Source: Straminergon stramineum (lineage: Eukaryota > Streptophyta > Bryopsida > Hypnales > Calliergonaceae). Taken from it: 64,000 bases of DNA. The stretch lies in contig OY987266.1 of the NCBI GenBank assembly GCA_963920665.1, positions 10,359,001 to 10,423,000 of the forward strand, in the 5' to 3' direction. Each line of letters opens with the position of its first letter. The first letter of the stretch is position 1. Both the position numbers and the translations under genes were made by a program. The notes beneath the pieces were generated by a model that made no database searches, had not been told where the DNA came from, and was given only the letters and a program-made list of their open reading frames with translations. Positions 10,728 to 21,631 of this stretch are shown here, in pieces.

Positions 10728-12513
10728 TTTCCTTTGATTGTATTCATCTTCATTGGTTGCTACAAATGATATTAAGTGCATAATATACAATACAATACAT
10801 GATACAACACTAGTGATACATAATTTGTTTGCTTCTCTATATTACAAGATTAAATTGTTTGTTTATTGAAGTCACATGAATAAATATGATAGTCACATTA
10901 TTGAATTTAGTTCTTGATTGGAGCCATTTGTTTCCAACACTCTTGTCAAATTATAGAATTTGTCTTATTAAAGGGTGTCATATAAAGGGATTTAGGTATA
11001 CTATATAAAGCCACAATGAAGACCATTATACTACCAAAGATCTAAAATTGCATAAATTTGGCTAAAAAATGATAGTGAAGGCCAACAAAGGATGCCACTA
11101 TAACAGTTGAGATGGATTCAATACATGACATGACATTCAATCTCAAATAGTGTCGACAAGGTATTGTAGAGAAAGTTCGGAATTTAGTGTCATTTGAATA
11201 AAATCTTGCCAAATTTGAACAAATTAGATGAAGACAAATGACTCATTGATTTGATAAGCTCATATTATGAGATGCATACACCAATTGCATTATGAAAGAA
11301 ATCCCCTCATCATATCAAAAACTAAATCTAAAGTTGTCATTCTCTTCTTATTCATGTGGTTCAAATCAAATATAATTTGATAAGCGTGACTATCCTAGAT
11401 TTAGGATTTAGATTAGTGCAATTAAGGGGTGGTTGGAGATAAATGTACTTTCCTTTGTTCATATTATGCAAAACAAGGAATTCCATTATCATATATCTAA
11501 GAATTTTCTAGAATGTTATGCATGTGAACTTGAGTACCAAAGCTGGATACCACAATAGGACTACATCTTTTTCGTAGAATCTCAATAACAAAGAAACCTC
11601 TCATTTCCCAAAGCTATTTCTCATGAAATAGCTACAACTATGCCTCTAAATAAGTAACTGAGCATTGCTCCTCGGAATAATTGCCTAATTTTTGGGTGGA
11701 TCTTATTGGAAGTTAAAAGAATATTCTAAATTTCCATTTTTTGCATTTACTGAACACCAGATGAATTAAGTCATGAATCATAAATAGTGGGAGTACATTG
11801 TAGGTTAGAATATGTAGGGGTCGATTTTAGAAAGGGGTTAGAATTTGGTACACTGAATAGGGGTATTAAAGGGACCAAAAAATTAAAGGGACTTACTATA
11901 GAAAACTGTAGATGTTTGAAACATGATGTACATCTCCTGGACACTTCAATAACTACCGATGTACAATAAAGACAGATATTTATATAGTGTGAAATGTCAA
12001 TTATTTAGTATGGATCCCCTAAAAACTCCTATTCAGTGTGGTTTCCTTAAGAATAAATCTCAGTCCAATAGGCATCTAAAGATGCTGTAAGTTACAGAAT
12101 ACTCACCAAGGCCATCCTTACTGTAGATGGCACCATGATCGATGCAGTTTAATATCAAGAGTGATTGCACGAAAAGATTGGAAATTTTGGAGCTATCAAT
12201 GAAACTGTCAAAAGTGTGATATTAAGTTGGACCAAAAAAGAACACAGCTGTACAGTACAACACATTCTGATGGTGGAGACATCATCAACAACTGAGGTGT
12301 ACCACAAGTCTTGTTGACAATGAGAAATGTCAACAAAGAGCTCTACTGTAAAAATCAATATTACACACTAGGCAAACAGTTTGTTTGCAAATGCAGAAAA
12401 TGCAGTCTACAGTATATTGCTGAATGTCAAGTTTCCATGTTAAAAATGCTGAACTCTAAGTAGCAATGGGCATTGAACTGTAAACTGAGTTGAGCCTCCT
12501 AGTCCATCTCCTG
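10728..12513. other. Gene-free AT-rich stretch
   Basis: No convincing coding frame. The part around 11000-11550 faintly resembles a very decayed retrotransposon GAG, but not strongly enough to call. No RNA gene was recognised. Confidence 0.4.
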
Positions 12514-14908
12514 TTAGCCTAAAAAAAAGGGAAGATTTTTACATCAAATTAGTAATGCAGAAACGTCTGAATGCTCTTAAAAAACAAAGATGCTGACCAG
12601 GAATTCCAACAAATGTCATTAGCAAGCCAATAGAGAGAGACAAAAACATTAGAGCTGCACAAGGCTCAGAAATACCCAAAGGGTGAAGTACCTTGTTTGA
12701 AGTCCATTGCAAAAGGAGCTTTAGCTGAGGCAACTTCCACATGGGGGAACTTAGGTTGAACCTGAAAGAAGAATGCAGAGAAATGATCATTTTTCTCACA
12801 TTATTATTAAGAACCAGACAGAACCCACCAGGAATGCAAGTGAACTGAAAAAAATAGAGTTAAAGATAATGAATTTCCAATTATGGGATTGTTCCGTGAA
12901 TATTTAATTTATCAAGAATTTATAGATTTTAGGTGCCAAGAGGACCATAGGATTATGGTAAGACCAAAGTGCTAAACCATTGACAAGTGTACAACAAGCC
13001 AAGTAAGTCCCAATATATATCCTCCAGTATCTTAAAAAAGATACCCAACTAAAAATCTCCATTGTATGGATAATTGTTGAGTTATAACTATGCTTTGAAA
13101 AACTCTTCTTTATATATTCCAACATGGTAGCAGGGAGGACTAAGGCCACACTTTGTCACTGTTGATAATTATCAGTAGGTAGAAGGCTCAAAAGAGTTTC
13201 TAAAGCTGAGAATTTCCTTCACCTTGATGATCTTGTGGTGTACATCATTACGTTCCCAAGGTGCTGGATGGACCTTCGATACTTTTGGCTGCAGATCACC
13301 CACAACTTTCAGTCCAAATCCTCTATCACTCTAAAAGTCAAGTTCTTGATTACTCAACACTTGCACATACATTCATATCAAGTGATGGAAGTCATTCCAG
13401 AATCAGTCAAGGTCACACATCATAAAATGAAGAGAAGTCCAAAAGTATAAATAAATAAATATCAACATGACATTCATTACCAATAAAATTGGGATCTCCT
13501 TTGAGATCTGATGCAAATGGGCAAGAAATGGAAGATAGAACACATGTCAAGCTATCTCCCATAAACCCTCCCTTTCAAGAGTCTACAAAGATAAAGTTGA
13601 GTGCACAAAAACAAGTAGCTACGAAGTAATGTCACACTGGCTCGCCTTCCAAGTAAGCTCCTACTCAAAACTTCCTCACATGCAGCTTTTGGCAATACAA
13701 AGCCTTCTCCCCTTCCGTCTGAGATGAAGGTTACAAATCTAGCCACAAGTTCAGATATATTCGTTGCTGTATTGTTTTTTAAGCCATGAGAATTTTCAAG
13801 GCTTGTAAAGAATGTAAGAATGAGGGAAGACATGCCTGCACTGGATTACGGTCAAGCTTCCGGTCGCTACGATCCCAAGGAGGTTGGTGCACCTTTGCTA
13901 AGTTCGCCTGCACGCAAATCCTTCACAAGTATTAGACCAAATCCTCAAAAAAAAATCTCCATAAGCTCTCAACTCCACCACATGCTGCTGCTCTGCCAAG
14001 GTCACACATGAAATTAGACTTTCAGTCTCTGCTCTCCACGCAACCTTAACTTCAAGACAGCAAACATGAGGAAAAATGCGTGCCTTTGTTCGGGGCCGCA
14101 CAACATCATTCGAAGTGCCGTAGGGTGTGCTTAATTTCTTCTGCTGAGGTGATTGGGTGCCGTTGGTGGAGGACCGTGGTTGCTGTTCAGGTAATGGAGC
14201 ACTTTGCTTCAAAAGCTCAAACCACATAGTACTGAGCATTCATAAACATCCACAACAGGTACCCAAAGTGCCCTATCAATTTTAATGACAGTTCACCTTC
14301 CCAGATTTAAACGTCAAGTCAGGTGCACTCATATAGATGAAGACACGAATAGCGTCACTAAGGAGGGATTGAGAAATAGAATAAAATGACAGGACGCTTT
14401 CAGAAACCTGTCAAGTAATCAGGACACGAGACGAATTCAAGGAGAGCAATCCTGTTCAACAGATGGTGCACTTTCACATGCTCAAAGCACTCTACACTGA
14501 AGTTTTAAGATATCAACAACAGGTAGCCAAATATCCCTATCAATTATATGTCAGCATATGCTGAGAAAGGATACAGGTCCAGCATTCAGGTGCACTCATA
14601 TGTCAAACACGACACAATTTGCAAAGATTAGCGTCCCTCTTGAAGGGATTGAAAAACACAAGGACACTGCTGAGTGATCAGGATGCTGCAAGAATTAGAA
14701 AGGGCACCTCAGTTGCTTTTGGAACGTTCTGGAAGGTGGCGTAGGGAGCAGTCTTGGCGTTGCAAGTAATGTAGGGCAGAGGATCTTTGACCCGCATGTT
14801 TTTCGCTGCGGGCGGGTCCTTGAACCATGGCGCCCTAACGTCGCCAGTTCGCTTCTCAAACTTGGGAGCGTCATTCAAGGTTGCATAGGGCGGAGTGTTC
14901 GACGACAT
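12514..14908 (-). CDS. Candidate three-exon gene for a 91-residue protein of unknown function
   Basis: Exon 1 is 14908-14708, exon 2 12761-12692 and exon 3 12518-12514. The junctions are ACTGAG|gtgccc, tctttcag|GTTCAA, AACAAG|gtactt and ttttttag|GCTAA. The lengths (201+70+5 nt) add to 92 codons, with the stop formed straight after the last acceptor. The protein starts MSSNTPPYATLNDAPKFEKR, contains a second related motif APYATFQNVPKATE, and ends KAPFAMDFKQG. It is soluble-looking, Pro-rich, and has no signal peptide or membrane segment. The PYAT-x(4)-P motif occurs twice. I do not recognise the family. The long intron 1 (about 1.9 kb) could hide further exons; frames at 13552-14239 were considered and left out. 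A G-rich run on the coding strand lies about 130 bp upstream. Confidence 0.45.
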
Positions 14909-15037
14909 CTTGCGCAACGCTTCGCAATTCAATTCTATTTGTGTAGTCTGCACACAGTTTCATAAAAACAAAAAACTTCATCAAAAACCTCTACACACCA
15001 AAGAGAGTCATTCCCAAGAATACACACCTAATCGCAC

Positions 15038-15068
15038 CACCCCCCACCCACCCCCACCCCCACCCCCA
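15038..15068 (-). promoter_or_regulatory. G-quadruplex-capable tract upstream of the small-protein gene
   Basis: The plus strand carries runs of 3-6 C separated by single A (CCCCCCACCCACCCCCACC and on). The minus strand therefore has at least four G-runs with one-base loops, a classic quadruplex pattern. It lies 130-160 bp before the proposed start codon, in promoter or 5'UTR of the minus-strand gene. A regulatory role is inferred. Confidence 0.45.
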
Positions 15069-18000
15069 AGAAATTAAATAAATTAGCACGGCGACATCAT
15101 GACAAACACAAGAGCATCTGAAGCAAAACGAAACGAATCCCGGTTGATCTGCAATCTAATTCACCTTGTCTAGCCGGCACTAGATTTCATCAAAGCAACA
15201 ACCTCCATCACACACTAGCTCCCAAACCAGACATTCCCACTAATTCCACAACCAATCTAGAGAAGAAATAAACATAATTCATTACGAAGATGGCCCTGGT
15301 AACGCAAGAATCTCAAGCAAAAGAAAATGAATCCCAGAGATCCTTCGGCAGCAGATCTCTTCACACCACCTAGGCAAAACACACCACCCATATTGGAAAA
15401 TTGGGATTACTCCAAGCACGAATTTCTTGACTAGCAATGCCAAAGCCTCAAGCCTTCAACGGAAGCTAGAACGGCGACCAATTCAAAACCAGATTCTCGA
15501 CTCACCAGCACGACAAATTCCAAAAAATCCAAACCCAAAGATGGCAACGCCGCACCACGCCGAAATCCTTGTGGAGATCCGCCGGAGAACAATCAGAAAT
15601 TCAAGGATCGAGAGTGAGTGTGTGCTCTGAGCTGTGACAATAATCCGGAGCTTGGCAAGGAGGCTGAAGTACCCTGGCCTTGTCCTGTTTGTGTAGAGAA
15701 ATACGTACTTCAGTACGTCTACACAGAAGTGGAAACAGTATAGTCTAGGCTTCGACGGGACCTGGCCACTTGGAATGTCAGTGGCTGAATATTATAACGG
15801 TCTTCTGAACGGCATTGATTAGACACAGGTTGTCAGTCTCTCCGTGCAAATCTCTCCTGCTTCGAACTCTAGCTCCCAATCCAGGTAGAGCTACTCTTTG
15901 TGTCAATGATGCAACACAATGTCTGACAGCAATCGCACTGCGCCTGTGCGCGCGAGCGCAGATCTGTTTGCAACAACCTGGGAAATGGGAGACGGACCGA
16001 CAATGAGAAACTGTGGTGCAAACTGTTGAACACTGCTGAAGTGCTGATGGTAAAGAGTTAGGGTGGGCTCCAAGTCAGTATACTGACCCCTGTTATCAAC
16101 AACACTTGGTTGGCCTTCAAATAGCTAGTTGGGTATGAATATTACCGGTAGTTGGGTGTAAACATGACTTTGCTAAAAGTCTGCAACTATTGAGTTTTGA
16201 ATGGAACTAGATTGAATAGTGGTAAAGTAGGTTAGGTTGTGAGGAATTGTTGGAAGTTCACAACTACCAATCCAAGTCAATGATGAAGGAAGTGTTGACC
16301 TACAAATTTTCTTCATGTTTTGTCTTAACCTTATATGAATTCTCAATGTAGGCAAGTGTAAGCTATTCGATTGCCCTCATGTCTCAAAACTTGTCTTCAC
16401 TAAGATTGTGGGGCTTTGATCTTCAACCTCCCACATTGAGAATTCATAAGAAATACATACATAGTGATCTTGATTTTGTCTCTACAAATTTCATTCATTT
16501 GTCTCTTGCAAAGAAAGGGATCTCTCCACATCCCTATATATTGATCCCACAAAAAAATCACCCTCCCTCATATGTGAAAATGCTCATGGTAATGCAAATA
16601 GTGTCTTATTCATTAATTTACAACACAAAAGCTTGAAAATGCATCAAAAGTGTTGGTTTAGGTTGAGTCGGTTGTTCTTACAAGTGCTTTATACAATTGT
16701 AATTAGAATTGCAAGGTTGTCAATAGGAGAGCAAGCGATGTCTCGAGATTCTATTGTTGGTAGATATTGTAAATTAGAAGGAGACTAATCCATATGCACA
16801 AAGCTTCACTAGGACTAGTACTTATAGATTTATATTTCTCGAATGACGTTAGGTGGATATAAGATTGGCAATGTGGCCTATGTGCTATTATTCTAAGCTA
16901 TGGAATTCAATTCTAGTGAGTTTTTTCTACTTCAAATCAATAAGGAGGAAGCTTAGGACCGGCACAAATTATCTCGAAGAAGTTTGATTAGCTCCCATAT
17001 TCAAAAATAGAACCAATGGGAAAGCTTAGCACCAACACAAATTATTTTGACCAAGGAAGTTTGATCCACTCCCGTACTAGAAAAGCAAACCAATACTAGA
17101 GAGGATGTAGCCTAAACCCTACAAATCCTAAACCCTAAACCCAGATCCTTCTTTTCAAGCCCATCTGGAGCCAGGGAGTGTGTTGTTGTTGTTTTGGTGG
17201 GGTTTTTTACACATGTAAAAGAACCTTTACTGCAAGAGCCAGGAGTGAGGAGTGTGGCCGTTTTCATTTGGGTCAAACGTCCATGTCCCTGCTGCTGCCA
17301 AGGACGGAAGGACGGAAGGACCGCCTGGGCCAAGCTTGAAGCACTGATTGGGGATGAAAGTGTCCGAATTGCGGCATCTTCAGCTATCTCGAGCACAAGC
17401 ATAATTCTATAAGCTTAAGTTAACTTAAGTTAAGTCTTGTTTCTGGAGTCATGTTTGGCCTTCCATTCCAACCCACCCACTGGGCCTCCGTCCGTCGTGG
17501 AGGGCTTGCTTTGCTTGCTTGCTTTAGAGTTCATGGCACCCACCTCCATTATTGCAATTTGAATCTTCTGGTGGGGCTTTGATAAGTACTATACAGGAGG
17601 AGGAGAAACACTTTTGTTTGAGATGAGAAGCCAACCCCTGCACAGCCCCTGCACCGCCCCTGCCTGGGCATTCACTTGCCTTTTGGATGGCTTGGGAATC
17701 GGTTTTTGTTTGTTTGTTTGTTTTTCATTTGTTGTAGGCGGTGCAGAAAGCGATGTTCACTGGGGGGTGATGAAGCTATTTACATCCATAGAAATGGATG
17801 AAACCTATATTATATGGATGAAAGTTCAATTATTCATCCAAAAGTGTGTACATTCTTCCAAAGTAGAGCAATATTGTTCCAAGGTTTGCTAGCATTTTGC
17901 AATTTCATCCATTGGAAATGGTAGAATATCTTGTCAAATATTCCTTAAAAAAATTATGCATCACTTTTTAGCAAAATTTGCTAAAAAAAACTTAACAAAG

Positions 18001-19540
18001 GCTTTGCATGATAGAAGCATAATGTTGTTAACCAATTGCATCCTAGCCCTTCATATCACTACAAGAGAAAGGAGTGTTTTAAGTATAGTCCTAGAAGTAT
18101 AGTCTTTTAAGTAAAATTTTACTAAAAATACATGTAGTCCACATGGAATTAAAACATACTAATCTCAATGGAGAGATTGTCCTATAAAGAAAACTAAACT
18201 TCATGCAATTTTCTTTAAATTATTAAAATTCAATTCATAAATAGATCCAACTACATTATTTTCTCAAGAATTTACTAAGATTGCTTGCAAAACAAGAAGC
18301 TCACATCATTTATCCAAATGGTGAATGAATCAAATATTTCCAAATAGAAAAAATATAATCTATATGAAATTGTTTTAATTATTTCAATTTCTTTTTTTAT
18401 TGCTCAACCTCACTTGTTTGGCGCTTATTGTGTCATAACTTTTACTCCCAATTATTGATTGAAATAAAAATTATATTCTCCAATAGCTAATCAATATTCC
18501 TATCTTGAAAAAAAAATAATCTTGTCCAAAATTGAGATCATAGGTACTTGCCCAAAGTTCCAAAAGTCCCCCGAGGGGATTTTAGGACTTTAGAGGGTAA
18601 TGCTTTCATCCTACCCAAGCAACTTGCCTTAGTGAGTAACAAGTCAAGCCTTGCCACATTAAAGTGTTACCATATTCAAAGTATAAACAAATGTTATAGG
18701 CACAAAGCCACTTATCGTGTAGGAGATGCAATAGGTTAGTCTCCATAGACCTCATTGGAATTTCCTTAACTATTAGTGCTTTGTCCTTTGAACTTATCAA
18801 TATAGTTATTGGATTGAGAAAACATGTAAATATGGCTCTAAAATGTTTAAATTATACTAGATTATAAACTTAAAATGAATACTTTACATAGTATTATGCT
18901 ATGAGATTTTTTGTATTGTGATTAGTGCAAAGTTTGTCTATTGCATTGTGATTAGCATGAAGTTTCTATATTTTGCACTGTAGCAAGAAACATCACTTTC
19001 AAGGCACCAAATCTATCACTTCCTACAGAAAAATCTATGAGAATAAATATTCATATTTGAAAGTAGTTGATCCCTCTACAAACCACTACACCCAATAGCA
19101 CATCTCAATGCTTTACATTTTGGCCTCTACAAAGTCCATATATATGATGCTATGCATACTTATGAGCGATTGATGAATGCACTTTATTCAACCTAATTCA
19201 ATTTCCAATGGTGAAGTAGGAGGCTATTAATAGTGCTAATTTGAAAATTAAAGGGATATTGTTGTTGTTGTTGTATGGCATCAAAATAACTTGCCATGTA
19301 GATTTTTGAGATGATACTTTCCAAAATAAATGTAAATGAAATTCCATTTGATGCCATACTAGTACAACACTAGTTTTGACTTGTCATTTATATAGTCACT
19401 TTATAAATGCATCACCTATGCCAAGAGCAAAAGGGACTAATATTTTGCTCTTAAGGTAGGAGGTCCACAAAGTGCCCATCTAAGAGCTGAAACTAAATTT
19501 TGGAGAGGTGAAACTTATTGAAATATTTTTTAGTAAATTT
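15069..19540. other. Gene-free stretch, no supported coding region
   Basis: Moderately GC-rich near 15.4-16.0 and 17.2-17.8 kb, but open frames there are short and overlap on both strands. Contains a telomere-like run near 17128-17142 (CCTAAACCCTAAACCC) and the 16-bp palindrome CTTAAGTTAACTTAAG at 17414-17429. From 17.9 kb it is AT-rich. Nothing else was recognised. Confidence 0.4.
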
Positions 19541-19544
19541 TCCT

Positions 19545-19636
19545 TGAAAGACAAGTGGAATTGACATCTAATCCAAGTCGTTTCATGATTTTTGGAGCTT
19601 TGTGGAATTAGTTATAAATTTTTGAAGCCAAAATGG
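19545..19636 (-). repeat. Inverted copy of the 145-bp repeat found at 21.3-21.6 kb
   Basis: Its reverse complement aligns over most of its length with the tandem unit at 21332-21621, sharing for example GGAATTGA-ATCTAATCCAAG followed by TGGAATTAGTTA. The two copies therefore face each other across about 1.7 kb. A further related copy lies near 56795-56960. Confidence 0.7.
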
Positions 19637-19641
19637 TATCG

Positions 19642-19754
19642 GGCTCTAAAATCACCCACCTCCTCAAATGTACATTGTTGGGACATCCCTGTAAAGATGA
19701 AAAAAATCCATGTACAAACAGTGTATATTTGAGGAGGTGGGCAGATTTAGAGCC
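19642..19754. repeat. 113-bp foldback with about 32-bp arms
   Basis: The left arm (19642-19676) GGCTCTAAAATCACCCACCT then CCTCAAATGTACA pairs with the right arm (about 19714-19754) TATATTTGAGGAGGTGGGCA then GATTTAGAGCC, leaving a loop of about 40-50 bases. It could be a tiny MITE or a hairpin RNA precursor. No target-site duplication is evident. Confidence 0.6.
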
Positions 19755-20060
19755 TGTGTGGGATTCAAGCCTCCTACCTTACATGATCTATAGAGCAATT
19801 CTTCCTAAGACCTTGCCCCCCTAATATTACTGAACATTGGCATTGAAGCCCAACCAAAGCCTAGTGGCTATATTTATTTGAAGCATCTAAAGAAGAAATT
19901 AGCAAGGATTGATTTTGTAATTGCAAATTCATATACTAGATTAGGATTATCCACCATTCCCATATGGGTACTTGATTTAAAAAAAATTAAATGTCAATAA
20001 GGACTATAGTTGGTCTCAAGTTCCTATATTTTGACTATGAAATCAAACTGATCAATTGTA

Positions 20061-21011
20061 ATTAACCCCTAAAGGACCAAATGGTGTTTTTTGGCAACAT
20101 AGCAATTTCGGGCAGCTCACTATGGATGGAATTTTTAATTTTTTTCTTTGACATTTTCACACAACATGTGTCCAAGGAGTAGCTTTAAGACCCAACAATT
20201 TTTATAACTTTTGAAGACATGGTTAAAAAGTTATTGTATGATATGTTGTTTTCATTGCTCGGTGGGCAGTCCAGGCAACAAAAAAAACTTCTTTAAAAAT
20301 CACTTTTAAAAAAATGAAATTTTGAAATTTATTTTCCTGATTTTTATATACATGGAAAGATTTGAATAATTCCATTTTGATTTATGAGATGAAAGTTATG
20401 AAGAGTTTTAGTTGTGGGTAGTTTGTGGGTAGTAATGGAATCTCCACTCTAAAATAAACTTTGAAGACCTTTATTTCACTCAATTTTTAATATTTTTGGA
20501 AAAAAAAAATGGAAGGTGTAGATTGTTTATTACAACAATTTAACCATTGGGATTGGCATTTTCCAATTCTGTAAATAAATTATTAACAATTTAGTATTTT
20601 GAATCATTCTCTACTTCTTTCAACTTACTATTTTTTTCCTATAGGTTGTACAATTCCAAATGATCTAAAAATTTTCAAGCATGTAGCCAACATGACTTGA
20701 AGAATGAAATTAAAGAGTTACAACCATTTTGGACATTTTTTCATAATGATCTGACCTTGTGGAGTGAATCTGCCCGGATTTTTGCTGGGCCCAAAAATGG
20801 CTTTTTGTCACTTCAAATGCTAATATCTTGCAATCGAAACGGTGGAAATTTCTGAAAGTTTTTACACATCTTTCCAAACCAGCTTACTACAAGATCCTAT
20901 GGTTACATTTGTCCAAAAATGTATTTTTTCTAAAATTTAATACTTGTACTAGAGATGACAAATTTGGAGCGTTTTTGGTGAAAACATAGTCAAATACCTT
21001 TAGGGGTTAAT
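20061..21011. mobile_element. 951-bp TIR element with TTAACCCCTAAAGG ends
   Basis: Left end ATTAACCCCTAAAGG (20061-20075) and right end CCTTTAGGGGTTAAT (20997-21011) are perfect 15-bp inverted repeats. They are bordered by TGTA on both sides (20057-20060 and 21012-21015). If the outer bases belong to the duplication it may be up to 7 bp (AATTGTA). No coding frame inside, so it is non-autonomous. Related ends occur at 29168/30047, 38349/40313 and 40311/40855. Confidence 0.75.
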
Positions 21012-21331
21012 TGTACGATTATATTACGGCATTGCCAATAATCATTACTCTTGCCTACATGTAATTTTAACCTCAAAGAGTTGCAACTCAAACTCCGATC
21101 ACCAATCTAATTCTTTACCCATAAAATTAAGGTCATTTTTTAAAACTTAATGCACATGTGGGAAAAAACATGAAACAAATACCACTCAAGCTATCTTTAA
21201 AAGTTCCAAAGTTTTGGATACCTTCCTTTTCAAGCAAATGGTAATTGATGTTTTAAAACACATTGGACTCTAGGCCAACATCCTTCAATGCCCAGGTAAA
21301 TTTTGTTCTCTTTATTGCCTAAGTAGTGTAC

Positions 21332-21621
21332 ATTTCAAGAGGTAGATGCTTTTGGTGACTATAGCATTTTAACTTCCAAAAAATCGTAACTAATTCCATA
21401 AAGATTCAAAAAATATGAAACAACTTGGATTAGATATCAATTCCATTTGTCTTTCTATGAAAATTCATTGGAAAATATTTCAAGAGGTAGATGCTTTTGG
21501 TGACTATAGCATTTTAACTTCCAAAAAATCGTAACTAATTCCATAAAGATTCAAAAAATATGAAACAACTTGGATTAGATATCAATTCCATTTGTCTTTC
21601 TATGAAAATTCATTGGAAAAT
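21332..21621. repeat. Perfect 145-bp tandem duplication
   Basis: The segment beginning ATTTCAAGAGGTAGATGC at 21332 is repeated base for base from 21477, and the first few bases of a third unit follow at 21622. Identity appears complete by eye, which implies a recent duplication or local gene conversion (or an assembly artefact). Confidence 0.85.
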
Positions 21622-21631
21622 ATTTCAAGAA

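Noticed and set aside
13552..14239. Two minus-strand open frames (93 and 113 codons) lying inside the long intron of the small-protein candidate
   Set aside because: They can be linked to splice-like sites, but no combination gave a better in-phase product than the three-exon model, and neither shows a recognisable domain.
17112..17412. Overlapping open frames on both strands (96 and 72 codons)
   Set aside because: They are antisense shadows of each other in a locally GC-rich patch, with no family features and no clear splice context.
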